From positions 1 through 28,073 of IMG/VR virus record IMGVR_UViG_3300025168_000492: DNA of 28,073 bases, one strand, 5' to 3'. Position 1 is the stretch's first letter. Each line of letters starts with the position of its first letter. A model generated the notes under the pieces. It worked only from the letters and a program-made list of their open reading frames with translations, had not been told where the DNA came from and made no database searches. Made by a program: the position numbers and the translations under genes. The DNA comes from a virus. Positions 1 through 7,178 of the stretch are shown one piece after another.

Positions 1-774
1 TGTTGGTGAACCTTTTGCATAACTGCTGGGAATACCTCTGTAAGCTGAACTTTGTATGGAAGGGTCGTATATTGCAGCATTGCTCATGCCGAAAACAACA
101 CCATCTTTATTTGTTGAAGTGAATGGGTTGCCGTCACCGTCTAAATCAAAGCCAAAAAAGCTAGATTTTTTGTTTTTCTCACGTTGCTCTGGTGTTAATA
201 AACCCCCTAAAGCCGCATCACTTTGCGCTTTGTACTTATTCGTCCTAGCTATGTTTTGCTTTGCACGTGAAGGTGTAATCATTGTGTTAGTTAATTGATC
301 TAATGCGCCACCGCTAGTTCCACCACTCCAAACCGTTCCTGTGTCGGGATTAATACCAGCAACTGCACCGCGAAACGCCACTTCAGGATCAATGCCAGTA
401 AATTCATTTTCAGCTTTTTCTCTAGCGGAAACTAAATTTTCATTGTAAGGGCTGTAAAGGGTGTTGCCTGATTTACTTACTGTGTAACCTTTATCTAGCA
501 GAGCTTGTATGCCTGTATTTTTTTGCAAAAAGTTTTGAGATGTTGGAACTCCAGTGCCTTTAATACTATATTGTTGTTTTGCCTTTTGCCCAGCAGTGCT
601 AAATAAGCCACTGACAAAACTAACAGCTTTCTCAACTATGTTCTTATTTTTTGCTGGCTCTTGCTCTGGTCCTTCTCCTGGACTGAAACCAACTGATGGA
701 TCTGGATCTACATCTCCAGCTACAGCACCCTGACCATATGCGGCTGCTTTACCGGGGGACATTCCTAATGCCAT
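1..774 (-). CDS. Virion-associated-type hypothetical protein, C-terminus off left edge
   Basis: An open frame of 258 codons starts with ATG at 774 and runs to the left edge without a stop, so the C-terminus is missing. The start is supported by AAGGAG 6 bases upstream and by the stop of the previous gene lying one base away. The N-terminus is Gly/Pro/Glu-rich and low in complexity. The rest is hydrophilic, with no signal peptide and no membrane segment. Near residue 217 there is a DLDGDGN stretch that looks like an EF-hand or dockerin calcium loop (Asp at alternate positions, then Gly). Its place directly after the portal gene suggests a head, connector or internal virion protein; that is inference from position, as I do not recognise the family. 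Confidence 0.85.
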   Translation of the reverse strand, partial: MALGMSPGKAAAYGQGAVAGDVDPDPSVGFSPGEGPEQEPAKNKNIVEKAVSFVSGLFSTAGQKAKQQYSIKGTGVPTSQNFLQKNTGIQALLDKGYTVSKSGNTLYSPYNENLVSAREKAENEFTGIDPEVAFRGAVAGINPDTGTVWSGGTSGGALDQLTNTMITPSRAKQNIARTNKYKAQSDAALGGLLTPEQREKNKKSSFFGFDLDGDGNPFTSTNKDGVVFGMSNAAIYDPSIQSSAYRGIPSSYAKGSPT

Positions 775-775
775 A

Positions 776-1069
776 TTACGCTCCTTGTGCCTGTGTGGGA
801 TTAGGCATCGCTGCGGTTACGCTACTCAACGCACCCATGTCGCCCTGACCCATTCTCTTCTTAATATCTTCGACTTTCTGCGCTAAATACGCATTCATGT
901 CCAAACCACCTGGCTGATTACCACCTTGTGGCGGTGGTGTTCCCTGTGGTGGTGTTCCACCTTGACCTGGGGGACCACCTTGTTGCATCATCATTGCTTG
1001 TTCTCGTGTCATGCCGAATGCAGATGGATTAATTGGCCTGATGGATTCTAAAATATCATTCGGTGACAT
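776..1069 (-). CDS. Small Pro/Gly/Gln-rich protein downstream of portal
   Basis: This encodes 97 residues starting at ATG 1069, where GGAGG lies 9 bases upstream; a longer frame to 1111 is open but would overlap the portal gene by 56 bases and has a basic, unlikely N-terminus. The chosen start overlaps the portal end by 14 bases. Residues 20-55 are a low-complexity tract of Met, Gln, Gly, Pro and Thr, followed by a short predicted helix with the sequence YLAQKVEDIKKRM. No enzymatic motif is visible. The position between portal and the next virion gene suggests a structural or head-completion role, perhaps a flexible linker, but this is inference only. Confidence 0.75.
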   Translation of the reverse strand: MSPNDILESIRPINPSAFGMTREQAMMMQQGGPPGQGGTPPQGTPPPQGGNQPGGLDMNAYLAQKVEDIKKRMGQGDMGALSSVTAAMPNPTQAQGA

Positions 1070-3545
1070 TCTTAACAGCCTCCATCTGGATCTCTGCTTG
1101 GATCTTCTCACGTTCTAATTGTATCTTAGAGGCATTTTTCTCACGTTCAAGTTGTAAATCAGCCTCCAGCTTCTGTATTTTAGCCTGTAAGTCTTGCTGT
1201 GCCTTCATTTGCTCGATTTGCATATCTTGTTGGGCTTCAGCTTGTTTAATTTGAATTGAGGACTGTGCTTTGGCTTGATCTGATTCAATTTGAGATTGCG
1301 TACGAGCTTTAAGTGCTTCAGTTTCAAGCTGGGCAAGTTGTTGTGCATATTGTAATGGGTTTCCTTGCTGACTCTGCTGCATTGCTTGCTGCATTGCAGG
1401 AATAGGTTTCATTTGCGGTGCTTCTTGAACAACTTGCGCTGCCCTTTGGCTTATTAGCCTGTCAAGTTCTGGGTTAACATCTTCGAATTTAAAGTCTGGG
1501 TCTCTAAAGTTCGGCAAAGCAGGCAATGGAACACCAACACTTTGCTCCATTCTCACCCGGTAAAGTAAGGCTATGTGTTCAGCAATATGAGCAATTAATA
1601 TTGGCTGCATTTGTTGAGCACCGGGATTTCCACCCAGAGATGGGTCTTGCATGAATTGCATGTGAACCGCGATATGCGAGTCGTGGTCTTGCTCAACAAA
1701 AGCTCGAATTGGTTTGCCGTACATAACTGACATATTCTCATCAATCGGATCCATTTGGACAGCTTCTTCAGGTTTCTTTAATATCTCATCAATATTAGGT
1801 ATGCGAATCGCTTCGTACATTCTTTTAAACGCTTCGTACATATCATGGAGTTGGGGAGCTGCCTTCGCCATTTCTAAAATAGCTTGTGCCTGTGCTATTC
1901 TCTGGGCAGTGCTGAATATGTTAGGGTCACTTACAGGAATAACATCGATGCGTTCATTAAAGTCCGCTGCAAAGACTTCCTCGCTGCTTCCCGATAGCGC
2001 AAATGTAAATGATTCAGGCAAGTTCTCAGCATTTAGATCAGCGAGCAACTTAAACTCCTGTCCTTGCGCGTAATGCAACCTTTTATGGATAGCGGAGAAT
2101 GATTTAGAACCTTGCTCAATTAGAGCAACTGTCGTACCCACTGGTGAATTAGGGTTGACATCACCAACATTTAAGTCTGCTGTACTGGCAAACCTCTGAC
2201 CAGACTGAACTATGAATCCTAATAAATTAAACAGTGACTGGCTAGGCTCTTTAAATGGCAGTGGCATAATTGCCTTGTTTACATCGTCAACTGTTGCATC
2301 TAAATCAACAAATTCACCGGGATTAACCTGAACTTCACCTCCACTAACACGACCTCTAAGCTTAAAACCACCTTGCATATTAGCAAATGCTGCTGAGTCT
2401 AGCAAAGCTCTAAGTGAGCCAGTAGCAGCTTTGCCCAGTCCACCAATTAGATGGTACAAACCGAAACCATAAAAACCAAGGCCGGGTAAGAACTTGTAAG
2501 AAACAAACCAATCACGTCTAAGTTTACGCTCATCTTGCTCCCGCCAGTTGCGTCTTATGCTTACGATAGATTGATTGTCATAATCTATAGTTACAACATA
2601 AGGTACTGCGACTGCGGTATCGCTTTCTTCAACATCATCAATGTCATCGAATATTTCATAAACGTGCATCTCTAAAAGAGTCATCACCTCGTCTTCAGCT
2701 GAGTCTCCATACTGATCTACACCTTCAATCTCACCAACAACATCCCCGGAAGGGTCTATGTTTTCGCCATCAAATTCAGTTGGTAAGTAAAATCCCGATT
2801 GAACGTATCTGTTATAATCGTTTTTCGGCATGCGAATGACATGCGTATAGCGAGGGGAAGTTTGCAAGTCTTTGCTTTCAGGAGCAACAACAAAATCTTC
2901 TGCTCTAACAAACTGAGAACATTGTCTGTCCATATTGCTGTCCCACCAAACCTTTTTAAATGTCTGGCCAACTAACGGGAGGTGAAATAACATTTGGTCA
3001 AGATCAGGAAAGTATTCTGGCATTTCCTGTGTGATTTGGTAATTCATAAAATCACGAACTCTGCGAGCTTGTTCTTCTAGCTCTTCGTCTGGGTCGCCAA
3101 CAATTACCGTCTTAACAGGACCACCACTGGGATAAAGCTCTGCGATTGCCCGAGCATTAAACTGGGTTGCAGCTTCGGCTATCATGGGATGAACAACGGT
3201 TGACAGTCCGCGAGTAGCACGCTCGTCTTCTGATTCGTCTAAACCACCATCTGGCTCTAAAGTCTCTAAGCCATTTTTGTAACGCTCCTCCCATTCAGAC
3301 CTAGCCTCTCTGTCACTCGTATAATTAGAAACAAGATCAGCGGCTTTCCGGGATAATTCTCTGGGAGGCAAAAGCTCTGCTAAGTTAGCTCCGAATTCAT
3401 TATCCTCGTCAAATTCGAAATCAAGGGAAGGGTCGCCAATTAAAACTTCATCGTTTTCTATGTTTTCAACTTGTAAATCATCTAAGGGTGTTCCCTCAGA
3501 GAAAGGTGCTAGTGGTTCAGTTAGGGAAACAGGTTCTCTAGCCAT
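1056..3545 (-). CDS. Phage portal protein
   Basis: An 829-residue protein that fits the large portal (head-tail connector) proteins of tailed phages; it would form the ring through which DNA enters the capsid and to which the terminase docks. The first 55 residues are strongly acidic. The core carries HPMIAEAATQFNARAIAELYP near residue 119 and the GQTFKKVWWD motif at 193-202, typical of these portals. A Gly-rich segment, FGLYHLIGGLGKAATGSLRA, is followed by the stem/crown region. Roughly residues 690-829 form a very Gln/Glu/Lys-rich long helix or coiled coil, longer than in compact portals. The start ATG overlaps the TerL stop by 8 bases and has AGAAGGA upstream. Family assignment rests on these motifs and on synteny with the terminase. 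Confidence 0.92.
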   Translation of the reverse strand: MAREPVSLTEPLAPFSEGTPLDDLQVENIENDEVLIGDPSLDFEFDEDNEFGANLAELLPPRELSRKAADLVSNYTSDREARSEWEERYKNGLETLEPDGGLDESEDERATRGLSTVVHPMIAEAATQFNARAIAELYPSGGPVKTVIVGDPDEELEEQARRVRDFMNYQITQEMPEYFPDLDQMLFHLPLVGQTFKKVWWDSNMDRQCSQFVRAEDFVVAPESKDLQTSPRYTHVIRMPKNDYNRYVQSGFYLPTEFDGENIDPSGDVVGEIEGVDQYGDSAEDEVMTLLEMHVYEIFDDIDDVEESDTAVAVPYVVTIDYDNQSIVSIRRNWREQDERKLRRDWFVSYKFLPGLGFYGFGLYHLIGGLGKAATGSLRALLDSAAFANMQGGFKLRGRVSGGEVQVNPGEFVDLDATVDDVNKAIMPLPFKEPSQSLFNLLGFIVQSGQRFASTADLNVGDVNPNSPVGTTVALIEQGSKSFSAIHKRLHYAQGQEFKLLADLNAENLPESFTFALSGSSEEVFAADFNERIDVIPVSDPNIFSTAQRIAQAQAILEMAKAAPQLHDMYEAFKRMYEAIRIPNIDEILKKPEEAVQMDPIDENMSVMYGKPIRAFVEQDHDSHIAVHMQFMQDPSLGGNPGAQQMQPILIAHIAEHIALLYRVRMEQSVGVPLPALPNFRDPDFKFEDVNPELDRLISQRAAQVVQEAPQMKPIPAMQQAMQQSQQGNPLQYAQQLAQLETEALKARTQSQIESDQAKAQSSIQIKQAEAQQDMQIEQMKAQQDLQAKIQKLEADLQLEREKNASKIQLEREKIQAEIQMEAVKNVTE

Positions 3546-4980
3546 ACATAGTTATCCTTCTTTTTTCAGCAAATTCGTCATCTTCATAATCTTCAGAGTG
3601 AGTAACGAACCAACCCTTTCTTAATCTAAGCCAAGCCTGAGTGCAAGTGTCAACTATGTCGTCGTTGTCTCCTGCGGGGAAGGCTGCACATATGTCTATT
3701 AAATCTTTAGCCCACTTTTTGCCGAAAGGAAAGTAAATTCTTCCATCTTCTAATAATGCGGAACTTGCGTGTGCTCTGGCTTGCTTGTCTCTGTCTGGGG
3801 AATATTCAAGAACCGGGATACCAGCCATACGCAAGTCTTGTAGCAAAGACTGGCCAGATGCTTTCTTCTCTATCAAAACTGCGTCAGGCTCCCAGTCGTA
3901 ATATGCTTCTTGAGCGAGCTTTCTTAAATCAGGATAGCTGACCCGGTCATACCACATTTCTAAAACCATTGCGTTTATCTGGCCATTCATGCGGAAAACT
4001 CCCCATGTTGTGCGAGCCGAATAAGATGATTTTTCTTTCGTGCTAAATGCTGTGTCCCAAGACTGCAACACATATTCTATTTCCGGAAGCTCATCTTTCT
4101 CCCATGGCACCCACCAAGAAGCCTTTAGAATCCCACCACCTTTAGGCATTGGCCTTTGTTGAAGTTGTCCTGCGGCTGCATAACTGCCGAGAGATCTTTC
4201 CAAGTTTTCAAGTGTTTTATTGTCTATCCTGTCTGGCCAAAGCAACTCCCCTTCTTTCGTTCTAGGGTCTGTGAAATTAAGCCGGGTGTTGGTTGGGGTT
4301 GGGTGGCCTACCTCATAACGAGCCGGAATGCAAAGATGATCCCACTCATCATCTAATTGATTGGCGAGAATATGCCCTGTTAAATCATTTTCATGAACTC
4401 TTTGCATAATAATTATGAATGCACCAGTCTTCGGATCATTAAGCCGGGTTTGCATAGCCTGATCCCACCACTCAAGAACACCTTCCCTCACAGCTGATGA
4501 CTCAGACTCTCTAACATTGTGTGGATCATCAATAACAATTATGTCACCACCTTCCCCTGTTAAAGCACCGTCAACCGATGTTGCAATTCGAGCTCCTGTT
4601 TTGTTGTTCTCAAACCTTTGCTTTTGGTTCTGGTCAGAGGTTAACTTAAATGTTTCCCCAAAGTGATCTTTATACCAGCGGCTGTCGAGCAATCGTCTAC
4701 ACTTTACTGAATCCCGAATGGAAAGTGAGCCTGCATAAGATGCGTAAAGGAATTTCTTCTCAGGCTGGATAGTCCACGTCCAAGCCGGAAGAGCAACTGC
4801 AACTGAAATAGATTTCATGTGACGTGGGGGAATGTTAATGATCAAACGCTTTATGTCACCTTCAACAACTGCTTGTAGGTGTTCACTTATTGCATCTATG
4901 TGCCAGTTGTCATAAAAATCTCTACCGGGTTCAATCGCTTGCCAAGAGTTTTTGGTAAACTCCTTCAAACTCCTCTTCAT
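3538..4980 (-). CDS. terL: Terminase large subunit (ATPase and nuclease)
   Basis: This is the DNA-packaging motor: an N-terminal ATPase translocates DNA into the prohead and a C-terminal RNase H-like nuclease cuts the concatemer. With ATG 4980 as start (480 residues), the Walker A variant PPRHMKS is at about 51-57 and Walker B IIVIDD at 147-152. The nuclease acidic residues sit in SWDTA (about 309), LIEKKASG (about 371) and DDIVD (about 441). An in-frame ATG at 5046 would add 22 residues but would overlap the upstream gene by 116 bases and lacks a good ribosome binding site. ATG 4980 has GGAGA just upstream and a 50-base overlap. The gene is followed by portal with an 8-base overlap, the usual late-gene order. 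Confidence 0.96.
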   Translation of the reverse strand: MKRSLKEFTKNSWQAIEPGRDFYDNWHIDAISEHLQAVVEGDIKRLIINIPPRHMKSISVAVALPAWTWTIQPEKKFLYASYAGSLSIRDSVKCRRLLDSRWYKDHFGETFKLTSDQNQKQRFENNKTGARIATSVDGALTGEGGDIIVIDDPHNVRESESSAVREGVLEWWDQAMQTRLNDPKTGAFIIIMQRVHENDLTGHILANQLDDEWDHLCIPARYEVGHPTPTNTRLNFTDPRTKEGELLWPDRIDNKTLENLERSLGSYAAAGQLQQRPMPKGGGILKASWWVPWEKDELPEIEYVLQSWDTAFSTKEKSSYSARTTWGVFRMNGQINAMVLEMWYDRVSYPDLRKLAQEAYYDWEPDAVLIEKKASGQSLLQDLRMAGIPVLEYSPDRDKQARAHASSALLEDGRIYFPFGKKWAKDLIDICAAFPAGDNDDIVDTCTQAWLRLRKGWFVTHSEDYEDDEFAEKRRITMYG

Positions 4981-5473
4981 TTTCTCCGCTCGGATCTCTT
5001 TCAACGACAGCGTGTTCAAGAACTCGTTCAATTGTGGTGAGGTCATTGTCTGTTAATCTGCTTATATCAAGCACCTTTCGTTCTTCTATTTGCGCAGTTA
5101 CTTCTACTGCCTTTAAGTCTGGCATACATTTAGACAGCAAAGTTTTAGCCGCCATAATTCTTAGCTCTGGGTCTGCGCCAATTTTACCAATACTTTGCAC
5201 ATTACCTTGCTCGTCTTGTGAGTAAACCGGGAACAATTCTTTGCCTGTCATAACCGAGGCGAGGAATCCCACTGGGTCTGCTTGACCCATTATCCAATTA
5301 AGCGTGGCAGGATGGTTCCACTTCTTTGCTCTTTTGTTGCGATGTTGTGCAGGTTTCTGATTTTTTAAAGGCTCGACAGATTTAAACCGACCATCCCACT
5401 TTTCTGGCTCTACAGCACGACCATTATTAACTGGCCTTTGTACTTGTATTTTCTTTTCTTTTCCTGAAACCAA
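4931..5473 (-). CDS. Terminase small subunit-like protein
   Basis: A 180-residue hydrophilic protein directly upstream of TerL. The segment DPELRIMAAKTLLSKCMPDL followed by KAVEV is like that in small terminase or DNA-recognition proteins of marine tailed phages, and the location is right. The N-terminal 55 residues are basic (many Lys, Arg, Asn), as for a DNA-contacting arm; the C-terminus is acidic. The start is TTG at 5473: AAGGAGA lies 7-8 bases upstream, and no ATG or GTG in the same frame fits better. The 3' end overlaps TerL by 50 bases. Calling it TerS is from context and limited motif resemblance; a homology search against terminase small subunits would decide. Confidence 0.8.
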   Translation of the reverse strand: MVSGKEKKIQVQRPVNNGRAVEPEKWDGRFKSVEPLKNQKPAQHRNKRAKKWNHPATLNWIMGQADPVGFLASVMTGKELFPVYSQDEQGNVQSIGKIGADPELRIMAAKTLLSKCMPDLKAVEVTAQIEERKVLDISRLTDNDLTTIERVLEHAVVERDPSGENEEEFEGVYQKLLASD

Positions 5474-5576
5474 CTTTCACTCTCCTTAACCTTTGTTTGC
5501 AGTGGTCAACTGTGAAGCAACTGTAAACGTATTTGGCGAAAAAAGAAAGCCCACAAATTAATGCGAGCTTTTAGTT

Positions 5577-5606
5577 AAGGGAGAGAGACTTAGCGATACT
5601 CTCCTT
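5577..5606 (-). terminator. Possible hairpin between the papain-like gene and terminase genes
   Basis: On the minus strand AAGGAGAG and CTCTCCCTT can pair with one bulged base around a loop of about 13 bases, 18 bases after the stop of the upstream gene. The following bases are CTTAACTAAAA, so there is no real T-run. It could be a weak terminator or an RNA-processing hairpin before the terminase genes. The rest of the 150-base gap, 5474-5624, shows the strong ribosome binding site of the next gene and no convincing promoter. Confidence 0.35.
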
Positions 5607-5624
5607 TGGGCAAAAAGTAAAGTT

Positions 5625-6119
5625 TTATGCTACAAGATCAAAGTCGAAGCTAAACTGATCATCACACTTACTTTCAAATTTAGGGTTTTCAACCTCAAAG
5701 AAATTGTGAACTAACTTTTTATTCCAATGATGAGAAGCATCCATCGCAACCCACTCAGGCTTCTGGTTGTCGATAGTTGTCCAGTCCCTCGTGTCTACAA
5801 CAAGCACATGCTTAGTAACCTGAACAATATAAACCTTACCCGGCTCTAAGTTTTCTTTCCAGAACTTTCTAAAGATGCGTCGCTTTTCTAACTTATGCCA
5901 CTCACCTTTAATACCAAGCCTTTTACAAGCAACCTTTATATTAGAATTACTGACACCTTTACAATGTCGCTTGCCTCTTATCTTTCTGAGGGTTTGATAA
6001 GCTGGCTCGTAATCTGTGCCAGCAACTGTAGCAACAGCAAATGGTCCACACCATGTAGTTCGATGAATGCCAGTGTCGCAATAAATGATCTGTCTTTCTT
6101 TTGGGTTATGCTTTTCCAC
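5625..6119 (-). CDS. Papain-like (C39-like) cysteine peptidase-fold protein
   Basis: A 164-residue protein when started at GTG 6119, which has AGAAAGGAA 7 bases upstream, the same ribosome binding site form used by many genes here. Longer frames from ATG 6143 or TTG 6194 exist, but they lack a Shine-Dalgarno and the longest runs into the hairpin region behind the previous gene. WCGPFAVATVAG at residues 23-34 resembles the nucleophile helix of C39/papain-like enzymes (Cys24). HVLVVD at 104-109 would supply the His, and WVAMDASHHW follows at 123-132. There is no signal peptide, so it would act in the cytoplasm or virion. It could process a virion protein or be an inactive relative; no substrate can be named. 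Fold assignment is inference from the Cys/His pattern. Confidence 0.72.
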   Translation of the reverse strand: MEKHNPKERQIIYCDTGIHRTTWCGPFAVATVAGTDYEPAYQTLRKIRGKRHCKGVSNSNIKVACKRLGIKGEWHKLEKRRIFRKFWKENLEPGKVYIVQVTKHVLVVDTRDWTTIDNQKPEWVAMDASHHWNKKLVHNFFEVENPKFESKCDDQFSFDFDLVA

Positions 6120-6159
6120 AATAATTTCCTTTCTAAGTTTCATTTTGGGGAATGAAAAA

Positions 6160-6203
6160 TCCCCCGGGGACTTTTGGGTGAGCACCTTTAACAATGCTCA
6201 CCC
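6160..6203 (-). terminator. Hairpin downstream of the 77-residue gene, with shared GC-rich repeat
   Basis: On the minus strand GGGTGAGCA (6203-6195) pairs perfectly with TGCTCACCC (6184-6176) around a 10-base loop, starting 9 bases after the upstream stop. It is followed by AAAAGTCCCCGGGGGATTTTT. The 9-base stem and the later T-run make a terminator or attenuator plausible. The palindromic GC block is an exact copy of one at 6485-6499. Confidence 0.5.
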
Positions 6204-6212
6204 ATTAGTTGG

Positions 6213-6446
6213 TTATTTTATAAGACCAACCTCTTTATAGTGCTTGGTGTAAATTGGCAATTGTTTCCCATCAGCAACCTGATTTAAAAGATTAGCAATT
6301 GTCTCATGGATTTGTGCAGTTTCTAAGTGCAGCTCCATTATTCTACCAGAGTGAACACCATCTTCACGTGCCTGCTGACGAGCATCTTTTTTGCTCATCT
6401 TATAATGGCCATGGTAAGTTGGGTTTTCATATTTATATAATTTCAT
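6213..6446 (-). CDS. Hypothetical protein, 77 residues
   Basis: Start ATG 6446 has TAGGAG 6 bases upstream. The product is basic at both ends, His/Lys-rich at the N-terminus (YENPTYHGHYKMSKKDARQQ), with a probable central helix, and has no signal peptide or membrane segment. I do not recognise a family. It is the second gene of the leftward unit and is bracketed by hairpins on both sides, which suggests its own processed or attenuated message. Confidence 0.72.
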   Translation of the reverse strand: MKLYKYENPTYHGHYKMSKKDARQQAREDGVHSGRIMELHLETAQIHETIANLLNQVADGKQLPIYTKHYKEVGLIK

Positions 6447-6470
6447 TTTAACTCCTATATTAAAAATGAA

Positions 6471-6490
6471 GGGGGAGCCGAAACTCCCCC
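6471..6490 (-). terminator. GC-rich hairpin, likely attenuator or terminator
   Basis: On the minus strand GGGGGAG and CTCCCCC form a perfect 7-base stem around TTTCGG, and TTCATTTTTA follows. It lies in the 51-base gap between two minus-strand genes, upstream of the next gene's ribosome binding site. The stem plus the short T-run fits an intrinsic terminator or a partial attenuator. Confidence 0.6.
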
Positions 6491-6497
6491 GGGGACT

Positions 6498-6737
6498 TTA
6501 GTCGTATGCTTTAGCTGCCTCAAGCAAACTAGGCACAGGCAAGCCGAGCTTCTTCAGCCGAGCCGCGCACCCTTCAGCTGTGTAAAGAGCGTCAGCCGCT
6601 GCGCCATGCCCTAAAGCACTGTAGTGCTTAGAGGCGTGGTATTGATAACTAGAGAGAAGCTCGTCGCCTTCCTCTTTTATCGCGAATGCTTTAGCATCAT
6701 CTACTAAAGCCTCCGTCATTTTTGTATCGTGGCTCAT
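6498..6737 (-). CDS. Hypothetical protein, 79 residues, first gene of leftward unit
   Basis: Start ATG 6737 follows a very strong site, GAGAAAGGAGG, at 8 bases. The sequence is soluble, Ala-rich and mostly helical, with SYQYHASKHYSALGHGAAADAL in the middle and no recognised motif. It is the first gene after the leftward promoter whose -10 is at 6791-6796, so it should be among the most strongly expressed products of this unit. The function is unknown. Confidence 0.78.
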   Translation of the reverse strand: MSHDTKMTEALVDDAKAFAIKEEGDELLSSYQYHASKHYSALGHGAAADALYTAEGCAARLKKLGLPVPSLLEAAKAYD

Positions 6738-6790
6738 AAGAGCCTCCTTTCTCAGAAATATTAAAAGAACTATTTCTCTTAATATACTTT

Positions 6791-6850
6791 ATTCTATCTT
6801 ATAATGACCAAAAAGTAAATAGGTAAAGTTCCTTTTAAAAACAATGACTT
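6791..6850 (-). promoter_or_regulatory. Leftward promoter module, copy A of a three-copy 60-base repeat
   Basis: Reading the minus strand, AAGTCATTG begins at 6850, a -35-like TTTACT is at 6819-6814, then come a 17-base spacer and TAGAAT at 6796-6791. The same layout, with identical spacing and no gaps, recurs at 12532-12591 and 19747-19806 on the plus strand. The upstream 37 bases are also conserved (AAGTYATTGTTTT, then an A-rich GGAA block). This fits a host sigma70-type promoter with an added upstream binding site, driving the gene starting at 6737. Confidence 0.8.
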
Positions 6851-6854
6851 AAAA

Positions 6855-6911
6855 GGGCGTTACCGAAGGTCGGGATCGCAACTCCCCTTTTTAAGGGGAA
6901 GAGGAACGCCC
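6855..6911 (+). ncRNA. Potential three-way-junction RNA or DNA structure
   Basis: GGGCGTT (6855-6861) pairs with AACGCCC (6905-6911), closing a 57-base block. Inside it CCGA/TCGG form a small hairpin (6863-6873) and TCCCCTT/AAGGGGA form a 7-base hairpin with a TTT loop. It sits just upstream of the leftward promoter box. It may be a structured RNA, a cruciform or simply overlapping operator sites; the call as RNA is tentative. Confidence 0.25.
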
Positions 6912-7062
6912 ATAAACTTTTGTAATTGCAGGGAAAAACAGCGAAGCGTTCCCCCGTTCCCGAACAATCGTTTATTTTTTTAATTATTTTTTTAGTTGAA
7001 ATTCTGCCTATATATAAACAGCTGAAAATCTAGAACGCCTACCAAAACAACTTTTCCTAGAA

Positions 7063-7115
7063 AAGACCGGGAACGCGGTTACGCAATTGTTTTTAAATGA
7101 TAAGACCGGGAACGC
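7063..7115 (+). repeat. Direct repeat of a 14-base iteron-like motif
   Basis: The word aagaccgggaacgc occurs exactly at 7063-7076 and 7102-7115, 39 bases apart. Shorter inverted relatives (gcgttccc and cgttcccg) lie at 6946-6962. The second copy ends 10 bases upstream of the -35 of the rightward promoter, so a protein bound there could control that promoter. Origin iterons are an alternative reading. Confidence 0.7.
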
Positions 7116-7125
7116 AAAAAAATAC

Positions 7126-7154
7126 TTTACTTTTTATTTTTTATAGCAGAGAAT
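7126..7154 (+). promoter_or_regulatory. Rightward promoter core for the early unit
   Basis: TTTACT at 7126-7131, a 17-base spacer and GAGAAT at 7149-7154 match the core geometry of the three-copy promoter module. The -10 differs at one position, and the conserved upstream 37 bases are absent; the 14-base GGGAACGC repeats take their place. It lies 24 bases before the first rightward start codon. Confidence 0.55.
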
Positions 7155-7178
7155 AAAATTCTAAGAAAGGAAACGAAA

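Larger units (their letters stand above)
6160..6499. repeat. Two exact copies of a 15-base GC-rich intergenic repeat
   Basis: The plus-strand word tcccccggggacttt occurs at 6160-6174 and again at 6485-6499, each just after a small minus-strand gene. The inner TCCCC/GGGGA part is palindromic. The two copies lie in the two consecutive intergenic gaps of the leading leftward genes, so they may be part of terminators or RNA-processing sites. Everything between the copies is the 77-residue gene and the hairpins listed separately. Confidence 0.6.
6738..7178. other. Divergent control region, candidate origin or operator
   Basis: This is the longest non-coding stretch, between the leftward and rightward units. 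It holds outward promoters at both ends. Between them are several GGGAACGC-like motifs in both orientations (forward near 6903, 7033, 7069, 7108; inverted near 6855, 6946 and 6955). An A+T-rich tract at about 6968-7018 has long T runs and TATATATAAA. A 57-base potentially folded block lies at 6855-6911. Repeated short motifs next to an A+T-rich tract are the usual make-up of a replication origin, and also of a repressor operator array. No tRNA or open frame of note is present. Confidence 0.5.

Noticed and set aside
56-298. 80-codon open frame on the plus strand
   Set aside because: It is antisense to the 258-codon minus-strand frame that runs from 774 to the left edge and starts with a strong Shine-Dalgarno.
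1714-2073. 119-codon plus-strand frame inside portal
   Set aside because: Antisense to a clearly assigned portal gene, no ribosome binding site, Ser/Ile-rich shadow composition.
5596-5623. TTTACT followed after 17 bases by TATCGC on the minus strand before the terminase genes
   Set aside because: The -10 is poor, the sequence falls within a hairpin, and the conserved upstream box of the promoter module is absent.
6738-7178. tRNA or CRISPR array in the divergent gap
   Set aside because: The three-way-junction block is too short for a tRNA and has no anticodon or TPsiC arms; the repeats are 14 bases, only two copies, and not CRISPR-like.
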